Source: CAVSVP01 sp963731125
GTDB taxonomy: Bacteria > Pseudomonadota > Gammaproteobacteria > Competibacterales > Competibacteraceae
Direction of reading: 5' to 3'
DNA length: 64,000 bases
NCBI GenBank assembly: GCA_963731125.1
Contig: CAVSVP010000029.1
Location: forward strand, 62,001 to 126,000
Part shown: positions 17,795 to 27,094 of the stretch, piece by piece
Layout of the letters: every line of letters begins with the position of its first letter
Position numbering within the stretch: the stretch's first letter is position 1
Program-made: the position numbers and the translations under genes
Notes under the pieces: model-generated
Seen by the model: the letters and a program-made list of their open reading frames with translations, nothing else
The model's database searches: none
What the model was told of the DNA's origin: nothing

Positions 17795-19666
17795 GTGAAT
17801 AACTCAGTTAACTTCAGCAGTGATTTTCTGAACTCCGTCGCTGCTCTGCGTGACCTTTCACCAGAGGCTGTCGAGGAATTAACTACTTTCACGTCACCCA
17901 TGACGCTGCATATTGGAGAAACGCTGTTTACAATGGGTGAGCCCTTTAAAGATGCATTGTATATTCTCGGCGCGGGAAAAATAGAGTTGCAACGCTCCGG
18001 GCAACCAGCTGTAATCGTCGAACCTGGTTATATTCTCGGCATTGCAAATTACTTTGATTCTACTCCCTACCTCTCCACTGCCACTGCCTTAAGCAAGGTA
18101 ATACTATATATTCTACCTGCAGAAAAACTGCGCCAAGCAGAGCACCGTTATCCAGAAATCGTTAATGCGTTTAACCGATTGTTCACCGAACGTATCCGTA
18201 GCCAAGCGACACCCCCCGTGAAAGGTGTATGGGCTCTGCCGGCTCGAGCCATCATGCAGGCACCTCTGGCCACTTGCAGCCCAGCGACCACCATACAGGA
18301 AGCCTTCGCAATCATGAATCAGCGTCGCATCGGCAGTTTAGGCATTATCAACGAGACAGGGCAACTATTAGGCTTGATAACCTTTGTTACCCTGGCTCAC
18401 GGACTAATTACCAAATCGGCAAGACCCGTTGATAAAGTCTTGGACGCTGTCGGCACAGCACCCCATTGCATCCACTCCAATGTCTCCCTCTGGGAAGTGC
18501 AGCGTGAACAGGCCCGCTTGGGTGCTAAATATTTAGTGGTGATCGAGGAAGAGAAAGCAGTAGGCATTATCTCCCAGACTGACGTGCTTTATACCCTGGT
18601 GTCCTACCAACGTTCGCTGCTTGCCCAGGTCAGCGAAACCAAGCACTTTGCAGAACTAAAGACGTTGACTAATCGTCTAGGTCCAATTGCCCGCGAACTG
18701 CGTCAAAATAATCGTAGTGCCGGCATGGCGGTACGGGCGTTAAGTGAGATTCACCTCGCTATTCAACGGCGTTGCATCGAGTTGGTGCTCAAGGAAATGC
18801 GCAGCGAAGACATGAGCCAACCACCCGTGCCGTTTGCCTTTATCATCATGGGATCAGGCGGACGTAAAGAAATGATGATTAAAACCGATCAGGACAATGG
18901 CATTATCTTAGCGGACAGACCTAACACCAATGCTCTCCAAACCCAACGCTGGTTCATGAAATTTTGCGACCAAGTCAATCACCGGCTTGATGAAATTGGC
19001 TATGACTGGTGTACAGGCGGCATTATGGCTCGTAACTCTGATTTTCATAAAAGTCTTTCCGTATGGCTACGGCAATTAAGTCAAATTGCAGAGATGCCTA
19101 CCGAAAAAACGGCACGCTGGTCTACGATCTTTTTCGACTTTGAAACCCTGTACGGAGATGACCGGTTAACGGGTGCGCTACGCAATCATTTGTTCAGAGA
19201 ATTACAGCAAAAGCCACGTTTACTTAAAATGATGGTGGAAGATGATGCCACCGGCGGTCCGGCACTAGGCTTATTCAACCGCTTGATCACTGCCAGCGAT
19301 AAGAAGCGCCGGGGAAAGATTGATCTCAAACGCAACGGCACCCGCATTTTAGCAGATGTTGCCCGTGTCTATGCCCTCAGTGAAGGCATTGCCGCAACCA
19401 ACACCGGCGACCGGCTGAGTGCCTTAGTCCGCCAAGGACGGCTAGATTCCGATTTTGTGGAATCCGTGTTAGCAGCTTACGATGAACTGTTAGATCTTAC
19501 GCTAGGCCATCAACTGCGCCAATTAGAAAATGGCGAACCGCTAGACAAGCTGCTAAAACCGGACGAACTAACACCCATCGAAGAAGAATCCCTGCGTATG
19601 GCCATGCGTATTGTTAAACACTTGCAAGGCCGTATGCAGGGTGAGTTTGGAACGGTAATGCTGTAA
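17795..19666 (+). CDS. cNMP-binding / CBS-pair / DUF294 nucleotidyltransferase-like protein
   Basis: 623 residues from a GTG start with GAGG upstream. Domain order: cyclic-nucleotide-binding-like barrel (about 25-130), two CBS domains (about 150-275), then a DUF294 nucleotidyltransferase-like domain with GSGGRKEMMIKTDQDNGIIL at 353-372 and a helical C-terminal domain. The motif resembles the GlnE/GlnD type of nucleotidyltransferase. Such proteins are thought to be nucleotide-sensing regulators and often lie near solute symporters, as here. The target is unknown. Confidence 0.9.
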   Translation: MNNSVNFSSDFLNSVAALRDLSPEAVEELTTFTSPMTLHIGETLFTMGEPFKDALYILGAGKIELQRSGQPAVIVEPGYILGIANYFDSTPYLSTATALSKVILYILPAEKLRQAEHRYPEIVNAFNRLFTERIRSQATPPVKGVWALPARAIMQAPLATCSPATTIQEAFAIMNQRRIGSLGIINETGQLLGLITFVTLAHGLITKSARPVDKVLDAVGTAPHCIHSNVSLWEVQREQARLGAKYLVVIEEEKAVGIISQTDVLYTLVSYQRSLLAQVSETKHFAELKTLTNRLGPIARELRQNNRSAGMAVRALSEIHLAIQRRCIELVLKEMRSEDMSQPPVPFAFIIMGSGGRKEMMIKTDQDNGIILADRPNTNALQTQRWFMKFCDQVNHRLDEIGYDWCTGGIMARNSDFHKSLSVWLRQLSQIAEMPTEKTARWSTIFFDFETLYGDDRLTGALRNHLFRELQQKPRLLKMMVEDDATGGPALGLFNRLITASDKKRRGKIDLKRNGTRILADVARVYALSEGIAATNTGDRLSALVRQGRLDSDFVESVLAAYDELLDLTLGHQLRQLENGEPLDKLLKPDELTPIEEESLRMAMRIVKHLQGRMQGEFGTVML

Positions 19667-19704
19667 CCTTGAGCAGCACAAGATGCCGCGGCAATGAGCG
19701 CAAA

Positions 19705-22602
19705 TCAGCCTAATTTGGCGATAAAAGCTTCGGCTCTCTGCTTCTGATCCACATTACCCTCTTGTAACACTTCCTCCAGTAAATTACGGGCACCTACTGG
19801 ATCTCCCATATCTAAATAGGCCATCGCCAAATCTAATTTGGTTTCAATATATTCCTCAGTGCCTAGCATACCCTCATCGCTTTGCACATCGGTTAGAACG
19901 TCTTCTTCAAGGCGTTCTAGCTCAAGCTCTAAATTGTTTAGTCGCTCCTCAAAGTTTTCCTGTTCCTTAACTACCTGCTCCGTGGCAGAGTCAGACTTGT
20001 CACTCAATGATACGTTGCGAGTCGATAAGGGTTCATTCGGCTCATCTTCAGCTTTAGCGGAAACCTCATTAAATTCAAAATCAACATGCTTCACCTGCGA
20101 TGCATCTTCATTGTTTTTTAATTGGTCTTCGGAAGATTTTTCCAAAACCACAGTAGGTGGTTCTACATCAGGTAATTCCCAATCCAGATCACGGGTAACC
20201 GTGGGAAGCGCACTCGTTTGATCGCCCTTGCCGTCTGATTCCTCCTTAGTCGGCTGTACCGAAGTTACCGTTGGTGGTTCGACATCAGGCAATTCCCAAT
20301 CAAAACCGTCAATACCAGTAGACGAATCACTATGCCCAGAAGGAGGTATCTCCGCCGTTTTGTCGTCATGCATAAAGGCATTGAAGTCAAGCTCCGCGAA
20401 TTCGCTACCCATCGCGTTTCCATTGCCGGCTTGACTATTGGCTTCGCTTAAAGCCTTGCCAGATGCTTTGCTCTCCTTAGAGGCAGAGCTGGCCATTGTG
20501 TTGAACAAAGCATGACTAGGATAGAGTTGCCGTCCCATCTGCACAACATGCATCCAGAGTGAATTAGTTTCCCCGTTCAGTTGCCCACGCAACGCTTCTG
20601 CCTCCTTTAAAAACCCTTCTGTATTACCGGAAGCAAAGTAGATGTCCAATAACTTCACTTTCAGGGCAGGATTGTCTGAATCCTCAGTCAAAGCCAGGTG
20701 TACGAGATTTTCAGCCTCCGCGTGGTTACCTACGGCAAGCAACAAATCCGCCCGCTCCAGAGGGTTTGGTGTCGCTCGAAAAGATTTGGCTGGTTTTATG
20801 TCTGGTGTAGTGCTTGGACGCTCCGCACTAGAGGGAATGATCGCAGTTTCTTGCGCTGGCGTATCATCGGGAATAATTGCCTCGAATGCTAGTGCCTCTT
20901 TTTCCTCCGAACGCTTTGCACGACGTATCATAAAAAATGACACGGTGACGAGCAACAGTAACAGTAAACCTGTAGTTGCTATGCGTGCTGAATCCTCGAA
21001 TAACACGGTCAAAATGCCTGGAGACTGTTGGCGGCCGGCCGGAGGCGTTACCGGGACAGACTCTGGTGGAGAAATCACCGAAGCAGGTTGAGTTACTGCC
21101 GACGATTCCGCAACCTCTGGAGCTGTAAACTGGGTTTCCGCTGAAGATTCATCGAATTTAGCTGCGGTGTTAGGCGATTTTGGCATTTCCCGTTGCGACG
21201 TTGCACTATCGGGCATAGCCGGCGGTAAAACAGACTCTAGCTGAGATTCGCGAGCATGTCTTGGAAACTGTGTTTCTAGGTCGTTAGGTAAAGCGAACGG
21301 CAAGTCGGCTATTGCCTGAGGAAATGCAGTTTCTGGCTGTGACGTGGCAGCGTCGACTGTGGTCTGCTGACGCTCGGTATTGACAAGGAGCGCATCATCC
21401 ATTGTGTCTTCTTCTGCAATCTGCGGCTGAAATATGGCGTCGTCAGTCCCTGTTGCATTGGATTCCAGCGGTTGCCAAGCATCGCCGGTAGCGGTAGTTG
21501 GCTGCGACTCCGCAGCCGATGCATTCGCTTGTTCCTGCTCTAAAGTGAGACTTTCTTTATCTTCTTGGGCCCATGCTCTAATACGACTGCGCATAGCTTC
21601 AAGGCCGGCAATGCTAAGTTGAGGCCGATTGTCTTTCAACTTAATCCGAAAGTTTGCCGGCAACACGGCAGCTGCTACAGGTTCGACCGATTGAGAAGTC
21701 GCTGTTGCCGGTCCGCCAAAAGTTGACTGCGGCTGTGCCTCCGCTGCGACGTCTGGTGGCACTAATTTTACCTGAAAAGTTTCTTCGCTGCCTGACTTAG
21801 CGGGCTGTCCATCTGAAACCGGTGTCAACCGACCCGCCTGCTGGTTGGCTAATTGCTGAGAAACTTCAACGGAAAACCGTGCAGGCTCAATTTCCTGAGC
21901 ACTGGGAATGCGCAGCATTGCCCCTGCACGCACACCATCAATATGAGGTTTCCAGAAAGCTTCAGGATTAGCCTCCAGTAAAGCCTGCATCATTCGCTGT
22001 CTGCTGATAGAGGAATCAGGCCGAACTTTAGCGGCGATATTCCATAACACTTCGCCCCGGGCCACCGGCCCGTAGAGCGTATCACCCCGATGCACAACCA
22101 ACCCTTCCTCTGCTTTTGCGCTGGAACCACTTCTCTCTGCGCTCGGTTCAGCAGAAAAACCGATCGGTGGTGTCAAGCGCTTAACCGCCGTGGCCGGTAG
22201 ATCCAGCAACACTGTAAACTCGCGCACTAACTGTCCCTTGGTCCACTCCAGCCGGACGAGAAAATTAAGCAACGGCTCGCGAATGGGTTGTTTTGAGGTG
22301 ATCTTGATAAAACTGCGGCCATCCTCAGTGGTTTGTACTGAAAACTCAAGCTCCGACAGGAGGGAAGGGCGCTCAATGGCGTATTGGGCGAAAATCTGAG
22401 AGGAGGCTAAGCTAGCGGAAAGCCCAGCCAATTCTGTCTCTTCTGGCGATAATAAGGGAATCTCGGCATCTAAAGTCTGGTTAAGGGCTGAATGAACTTC
22501 AATTTGACCTATGCCCAGGGCGAAGGTGCCCATGGGAAAGCAAAGAACAGGTGCAATTAGCAACCGGGGTAGTTTCCTTGTCATCGGGGACCGCGTCTCC
22601 AT
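19705..22602 (-). CDS. fimV: FimV-like pilus/polar assembly protein
   Basis: 965 residues from the ATG with GGAGAAGG just upstream (METRSPMTRK). A signal peptide is followed by the FimV N-terminal domain (ALGIGQIEVHSALNQTLDAE), a LysM-like peptidoglycan-binding segment (VLWNIAAKVRPDSSISRQRM), a membrane helix near residue 545 (TGLLLLLLVTVSFFMIRRAK), a long acidic cytoplasmic region, and the C-terminal FimV TPR motif (LDLAMAYLDMGDPVGARNLL). FimV organises the cell pole and type IV pili in Pseudomonas. DWELPDVEPPTV occurs twice, about 50 residues apart. It lies downstream of asd in the conserved leu-asd-fimV order. Confidence 0.93.
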   Translation of the reverse strand: METRSPMTRKLPRLLIAPVLCFPMGTFALGIGQIEVHSALNQTLDAEIPLLSPEETELAGLSASLASSQIFAQYAIERPSLLSELEFSVQTTEDGRSFIKITSKQPIREPLLNFLVRLEWTKGQLVREFTVLLDLPATAVKRLTPPIGFSAEPSAERSGSSAKAEEGLVVHRGDTLYGPVARGEVLWNIAAKVRPDSSISRQRMMQALLEANPEAFWKPHIDGVRAGAMLRIPSAQEIEPARFSVEVSQQLANQQAGRLTPVSDGQPAKSGSEETFQVKLVPPDVAAEAQPQSTFGGPATATSQSVEPVAAAVLPANFRIKLKDNRPQLSIAGLEAMRSRIRAWAQEDKESLTLEQEQANASAAESQPTTATGDAWQPLESNATGTDDAIFQPQIAEEDTMDDALLVNTERQQTTVDAATSQPETAFPQAIADLPFALPNDLETQFPRHARESQLESVLPPAMPDSATSQREMPKSPNTAAKFDESSAETQFTAPEVAESSAVTQPASVISPPESVPVTPPAGRQQSPGILTVLFEDSARIATTGLLLLLLVTVSFFMIRRAKRSEEKEALAFEAIIPDDTPAQETAIIPSSAERPSTTPDIKPAKSFRATPNPLERADLLLAVGNHAEAENLVHLALTEDSDNPALKVKLLDIYFASGNTEGFLKEAEALRGQLNGETNSLWMHVVQMGRQLYPSHALFNTMASSASKESKASGKALSEANSQAGNGNAMGSEFAELDFNAFMHDDKTAEIPPSGHSDSSTGIDGFDWELPDVEPPTVTSVQPTKEESDGKGDQTSALPTVTRDLDWELPDVEPPTVVLEKSSEDQLKNNEDASQVKHVDFEFNEVSAKAEDEPNEPLSTRNVSLSDKSDSATEQVVKEQENFEERLNNLELELERLEEDVLTDVQSDEGMLGTEEYIETKLDLAMAYLDMGDPVGARNLLEEVLQEGNVDQKQRAEAFIAKLG

Positions 22603-22707
22603 AACCTTCTCCATGCAGGTAAAATTCTAAGCCGTCTCTGGCCTGCGGGTCGACACCGCTCTGCCTTTTCGCAATCCGCATCACGGAAAACAACATGTTA
22701 GCTTGTT

Positions 22708-23730
22708 CTAAAAATAGTCTCGAATCAAGAGTTCGGCGATTTGAATGCTGTTCAGCGCTGCTCCTTTTCGCACATTATCTGCTACGATCCACATATTCAA
22801 CCCTCGCGGGTGGGAAATGTCTTCTCGGATACGTCCAACATAAACTGCATCCCTACCCGCGCCTTCGGTAACAGCCGTAGGATAGCCGCCAGGCTTATGC
22901 TCGTCCAGCACCACCACACCGGGAGCATGACTCAGTAGATCGCGAGCTGCCACTTCAGTGATTTTCTGCCGCGTTTCGATATGCACCGCCTCTGAATGTC
23001 CATAGAACACAGGAATACGCACTGCGGTCGGATTCACTTTGATCGTTTCGTCCTCCATGATTTTCTGCGTTTCCCAGACCATCTTCATCTCTTCTTTGGT
23101 ATAGCCGTTGGGCTGAAAAACATCAATGTGAGGCAAGGCATTAAAAGCGATTTGTTTGGGATAAACTTGGCACTCGATGGGCTCTCCCTTGCTTAGCATG
23201 GCGGTCTGGATCGTCAGTTCTTCAATGGCTTCTTTACCGGTACCGGACACCGCCTGGTACGTCGCCACGTTAATACGCTCGATACCGACGGCGTCGTGAA
23301 TCGGCTTCAGCGCCACCACCATTTGAATGGTAGAGCAATTTGGGTTGGCGATAATGCCCCGCTGTTGAAACTGCGCGATGGCATGCGGATTTGCCTCCGG
23401 TATCACCAACGGGATGTCCGATTCATAACGAAACTGGGAGGTATTATCAATTACGACGCAGCCAGCTGCCGCCGCTTTAGGAGCATACTCTGCAGAAACG
23501 GCAGCACCCGCCGAAAACAATCCTATCCGCACCTTAGCAAAATCGAAAGTGGCCAAATCTTCGACAGTTAACTGTTGTTTCCCAAAAGGGACTATACTGC
23601 CAGCCGAGCGGCTACTTGCCAAAGCATATACGCTGCTAGCCGGAAAATCGCGCTCGGCCAGGATCTGCAACATGATCTCGCCTACAGCTCCTGTAGCTCC
23701 AACCACGGCTACATCAAAAGTTTTACTCAT
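22708..23730 (-). CDS. asd: Aspartate-semialdehyde dehydrogenase
   Basis: 340 residues. The enzyme reduces aspartyl phosphate to aspartate semialdehyde for lysine, methionine, threonine and diaminopimelate synthesis. The N-terminal NADP site is VVGATGAVGEIMLQIL; the catalytic Cys is in NPNCSTIQ near residue 131, and the conserved YQAVSGTGKEA follows. It lies between leuB and fimV in the conserved gammaproteobacterial order. Confidence 0.97.
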   Translation of the reverse strand: MSKTFDVAVVGATGAVGEIMLQILAERDFPASSVYALASSRSAGSIVPFGKQQLTVEDLATFDFAKVRIGLFSAGAAVSAEYAPKAAAAGCVVIDNTSQFRYESDIPLVIPEANPHAIAQFQQRGIIANPNCSTIQMVVALKPIHDAVGIERINVATYQAVSGTGKEAIEELTIQTAMLSKGEPIECQVYPKQIAFNALPHIDVFQPNGYTKEEMKMVWETQKIMEDETIKVNPTAVRIPVFYGHSEAVHIETRQKITEVAARDLLSHAPGVVVLDEHKPGGYPTAVTEGAGRDAVYVGRIREDISHPRGLNMWIVADNVRKGAALNSIQIAELLIRDYF

Positions 23731-23798
23731 CGCTTCAGTTCTCCTCTTGAGAAAACACTTTCCCGCAGATCATATCGTGCTAATAGAGAATCCGACCG

Positions 23799-24878
23799 TT
23801 ATTCTGGCAGGGCAGCCGCCACGGCATCACCCATTGCCTGAGTACTCACTTGGCGGGTGTTATGATTCATAATGTCTGCAGTTCGCAGTCCCTGCCGCAA
23901 CACATTTTCCACCGCCTGCTCAACTCGTTTAGCCAAATCGGCTCGCTCCAGCGTGTAACGCAGCAGCATGGCCAGCGATAGGATAGTGGCAAGGGGATTA
24001 GCCACCCCCTGACCAGCGATATCTGGTGCCGAACCATGGACCGGTTCATACATTCCCTTGCCCGCGGCATCTAAAGACGCAGATGGCAGCATACCGATAG
24101 ACCCCGTTAACATTGCGGCGCAATCGGAAAGAATATCACCAAAGAGATTGCCGGTGACGATGACATCGAATTGCATGGGTGCGCGTACCAGTTGCATAGC
24201 CGCATTATCGACATACAAATGGCTGAGTTCCACTTGCGGATACTTTTTGGCTACCGCTGTTGCGACCTCACGCCATAGCTCGGACACCTCTAGCACGTTG
24301 GCTTTGTCCACCGAACATACGCGACCACGACGTTGCAGGGCAATCTCAAAAGCGGTGCGTATAATACGCTCAATTTCGGATTCTCGGTAGCTCATGGTAT
24401 TAAAGCCTTCCCGCTCGCCGTTTTCCAGCGTGCGGACACCGCGCGGCTGACCAAAGTACACATCACCGGTGAGTTCGCGTACGATCAGTATATCAAGCCC
24501 CGCCACCAATTCGGCACGTAAGCTAGACGCGTCTGCTAATTGCGGATAAAGCAGAGCTGGGCGCAGATTGGCGAATAACTGCAGTTCGCTGCGGATGGCC
24601 AGCAAACCACGTTCCGGGCGTAACGCACGTTCTAACTTGTCCCACTTGGGACCGCCTACAGCACCCAGTAAAATCGCATCAGCTTCTCTCGCTGACGCGA
24701 GAGTCTCGCTCGGTAGGGGCTTGCCCATGGCATCACAGGCGGCACCACCAATCAAGCCCTGGTCCCACTCCACTGCCAAGCCATGGTCCCTGCGTAAGAC
24801 CTCGAGAATTTTAATTGCCTCAGCGACGATCTCAGGACCAATGCCATCGCCGGGCAGCATGAGAATCTTTTTAGCCAT
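23799..24878 (-). CDS. leuB: 3-isopropylmalate dehydrogenase
   Basis: 359 residues from the ATG giving MAKKILMLPGDGIGPEIV. It oxidises and decarboxylates 3-isopropylmalate with NAD in leucine synthesis. The signature GNLFGDILSDCAAMLTGSIG is present near residue 242. Its start overlaps the leuD stop by 8 bases, so leuC, leuD and leuB form one operon. Confidence 0.97.
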   Translation of the reverse strand: MAKKILMLPGDGIGPEIVAEAIKILEVLRRDHGLAVEWDQGLIGGAACDAMGKPLPSETLASAREADAILLGAVGGPKWDKLERALRPERGLLAIRSELQLFANLRPALLYPQLADASSLRAELVAGLDILIVRELTGDVYFGQPRGVRTLENGEREGFNTMSYRESEIERIIRTAFEIALQRRGRVCSVDKANVLEVSELWREVATAVAKKYPQVELSHLYVDNAAMQLVRAPMQFDVIVTGNLFGDILSDCAAMLTGSIGMLPSASLDAAGKGMYEPVHGSAPDIAGQGVANPLATILSLAMLLRYTLERADLAKRVEQAVENVLRQGLRTADIMNHNTRQVSTQAMGDAVAAALPE

Positions 24879-25533
24879 GGGCATCCCTTACCAAGTCAGT
24901 GAATAACCACGGCGTCTCTTGACGACGATGAACCTCATAAGCCCGAATCGCTTCGGCATGCTGTAAAGTTAGGCCAATTTCGTCGAGGCCGTTGACAAGG
25001 CAATGCTTGCGAAACTCATCCACAGCAAAAAGAATGACTTCTCCTTCAGGCGTAACTAACCTTTGCATAGGTAGATCAATGCACAACTGATAGCCCGGCG
25101 TTGTATCGACTTTCGCAAATAGTCTACTTACCGTCTCAAGGTCCAAGACAATAGGAAGCATACCATTCTGAAGGCAATTGCTGTAAAAAATATCGGCAAA
25201 GCTGGGTGCGATCACACAGCGGAAACCGTAATCCTGCAAGGCCCATACGGCATGTTCGCGCGAGGAACCACAGCCGAAGTTTTCGCGCGCTAAAAGAATA
25301 CTGGCACCCTGATAACGCGGCCGGTTTAGCGCAAAGTCCGGGTTAATAGGGCGCTGACTCACAGCCTGGTCCGGTTCGCCGTGGTCCTGGTAACGCCATG
25401 CATCGAATAAGTTTGCACCAAACCCGGTACGCTTAACTGATTTAAGAAACTGTTTAGGAATAATGGCGTCGGTGTCTACGTGGGTACGATCCAGCGGTAC
25501 AACTAAACCAGTATGTTGGGTAAAGGGTTGCAT
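24871..25533 (-). CDS. leuD: 3-isopropylmalate dehydratase small subunit
   Basis: 220 residues. It is the swivelling subunit that pairs with LeuC to isomerise isopropylmalate. DRTHVDTDAIIPKQFLKSVK near residue 15 and the motif ENFGCGSSREHAVWAL near residue 73 identify it. It starts 10 bases after leuC and overlaps leuB. Confidence 0.97.
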   Translation of the reverse strand: MQPFTQHTGLVVPLDRTHVDTDAIIPKQFLKSVKRTGFGANLFDAWRYQDHGEPDQAVSQRPINPDFALNRPRYQGASILLARENFGCGSSREHAVWALQDYGFRCVIAPSFADIFYSNCLQNGMLPIVLDLETVSRLFAKVDTTPGYQLCIDLPMQRLVTPEGEVILFAVDEFRKHCLVNGLDEIGLTLQHAEAIRAYEVHRRQETPWLFTDLVRDAHG

Positions 25534-25543
25534 AGCTTCTCCG

Positions 25544-26956
25544 TTAGGCGTTTAAAAATTCTCGCACGTCTACAAAGTGCCCAACAATGGCCGCCGCCGC
25601 CACCATGGCTGGGCTCGCCAAATGGGTACGGCCGCCATGCCCTTGTCTTCCTTCGAAATTGCGGTTAGAGGTAGAAGCACAGCGTTCCCCGGCTGCTAAC
25701 CGATCGGCATTCATAGCTAAACACATGGAACAACCTGGCTCGCGCCACTCAAACCCAGCTTCGATAAATACTCTATCTAGCCCTTCTGCCTCGGCTTGCT
25801 GCTTTACTAAGCCTGAGCCTGGTACCACCATGGCCTGTTTGAGGGAGCTTGCCACCTTACGCCCCTTTACCACTGCCGCCGCAGTCCGCAGATCTTCAAT
25901 GCGCGAATTGGTACAAGACCCGATAAAAATGCGGTCCAATGGAATAGCTGTGATGGGCGTGCCTGGCTGTAACCCCATGTAAACCAAGGCCCGCTCTATG
26001 CTTTGGCGTTTGCCGGGGTCTGTTTCATGACCGGGTTCAGGAATCTCGCCATCCACCGCCGTCACCATTTCCGGAGAAGTTCCCCAAGTCACCTGGGGTT
26101 TGATACCGGCAGCATCGATATGGACCGTACGTGCAAAGTTAGCATCGGCATCGCTGTGCAATGCTCGCCAAGCGGTCACAGCCTGTTCCCAAAGTTCGCC
26201 TTTGGGAGCATAAGGGCGGTTCTTGAGATAACCGATAGTGGTATCATCCACTGCAATCACACCAGCACGGGCACCGGCTTCGATAGCCATGTTACACACG
26301 GTCATTCGTCCTTCCATGGATAAGGTGCGAATGGCTTCGCCTGCGAATTCAATGACGTAGCCCGTGCCACCGGCAGTACCGATGATACCGATAATCGCCA
26401 GCACGATATCCTTAGCAGTAATTGCGTGACCCACTGGGCCATTGATACAGATCAGCATTGCTTTGGCCTTTCTTAACAGCAGGCATTGAGTGGCCATTAC
26501 GTGCTCCACCTCGGAAGTGCCAATCCCAAAGGCCAAAGCGCCAAAAGCTCCATGGGTAGAGGTATGGGAATCTCCGCAGACGACAGTCATACCCGGCAAA
26601 GTGGCTCCCTGCTCGGGACCGATAACATGCACAATACCTTGCCGGATATCGCTCATCTTGAACTCGGTGATCCCGTACTCAGCGCAGTTGGTATCCAGAG
26701 TGTCGACCTGGATTCGAGAAATAGGATCACTAATACCATGGTGACGGTTTGTCGTAGGTACATTATGATCCGCCGTTGCCAACATAGAAGCGCTCCGCCA
26801 GGGGAGGCGCTTGGCAAGCTTTAGGCCTGCGAAGGCTTGAGGTGAAGTGACTTCGTGAACTAAGTGACGGTCGATATACAACAGGGTTGTGCCATCAGCT
26901 TCCGTGAGCACTACATGTGCATCCCAGAGCTTGTCGTAAAGTGTTTTGGCAACCAT
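25544..26956 (-). CDS. leuC: 3-isopropylmalate dehydratase large subunit
   Basis: 470 residues from the ATG (MVAKTLYDKLWDAHVV) that has AGAGGAT upstream; a frame extension to 27001 is rejected. It holds the [4Fe-4S] cluster: ligands are in IFIGSCTNSRIEDLR and EPGCSMCLAMN. It is the first gene of a leuC-leuD-leuB unit, divergent from a LysR gene, with a palindromic operator candidate in between. leuA is not in the window. Confidence 0.97.
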   Translation of the reverse strand: MVAKTLYDKLWDAHVVLTEADGTTLLYIDRHLVHEVTSPQAFAGLKLAKRLPWRSASMLATADHNVPTTNRHHGISDPISRIQVDTLDTNCAEYGITEFKMSDIRQGIVHVIGPEQGATLPGMTVVCGDSHTSTHGAFGALAFGIGTSEVEHVMATQCLLLRKAKAMLICINGPVGHAITAKDIVLAIIGIIGTAGGTGYVIEFAGEAIRTLSMEGRMTVCNMAIEAGARAGVIAVDDTTIGYLKNRPYAPKGELWEQAVTAWRALHSDADANFARTVHIDAAGIKPQVTWGTSPEMVTAVDGEIPEPGHETDPGKRQSIERALVYMGLQPGTPITAIPLDRIFIGSCTNSRIEDLRTAAAVVKGRKVASSLKQAMVVPGSGLVKQQAEAEGLDRVFIEAGFEWREPGCSMCLAMNADRLAAGERCASTSNRNFEGRQGHGGRTHLASPAMVAAAAIVGHFVDVREFLNA

Positions 26957-26992
26957 AGGTTTATCCTCTAAAGAAAACCCCGTACAACAAAA

Positions 26993-27021
26993 GTAACGCA
27001 TAAAAACAGCCTACGCGTTAC
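26993..27021. promoter_or_regulatory. Inverted-repeat operator candidate between leuC and the LysR gene
   Basis: GTAACGC (26993-26999) and GCGTTAC (27015-27021) are perfect inverted repeats with a 15-base spacer, so the half-sites are two helical turns apart. The position between divergent leuC and a LysR regulator fits a regulator-binding site. The binder is inferred. Confidence 0.5.
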
Positions 27022-27094
27022 CTTTAGATAAAACAAATTCATGTTTTTCATATTTCCAATAACTTTTAAGAATAAATTAACTGGCAAAATCGCT

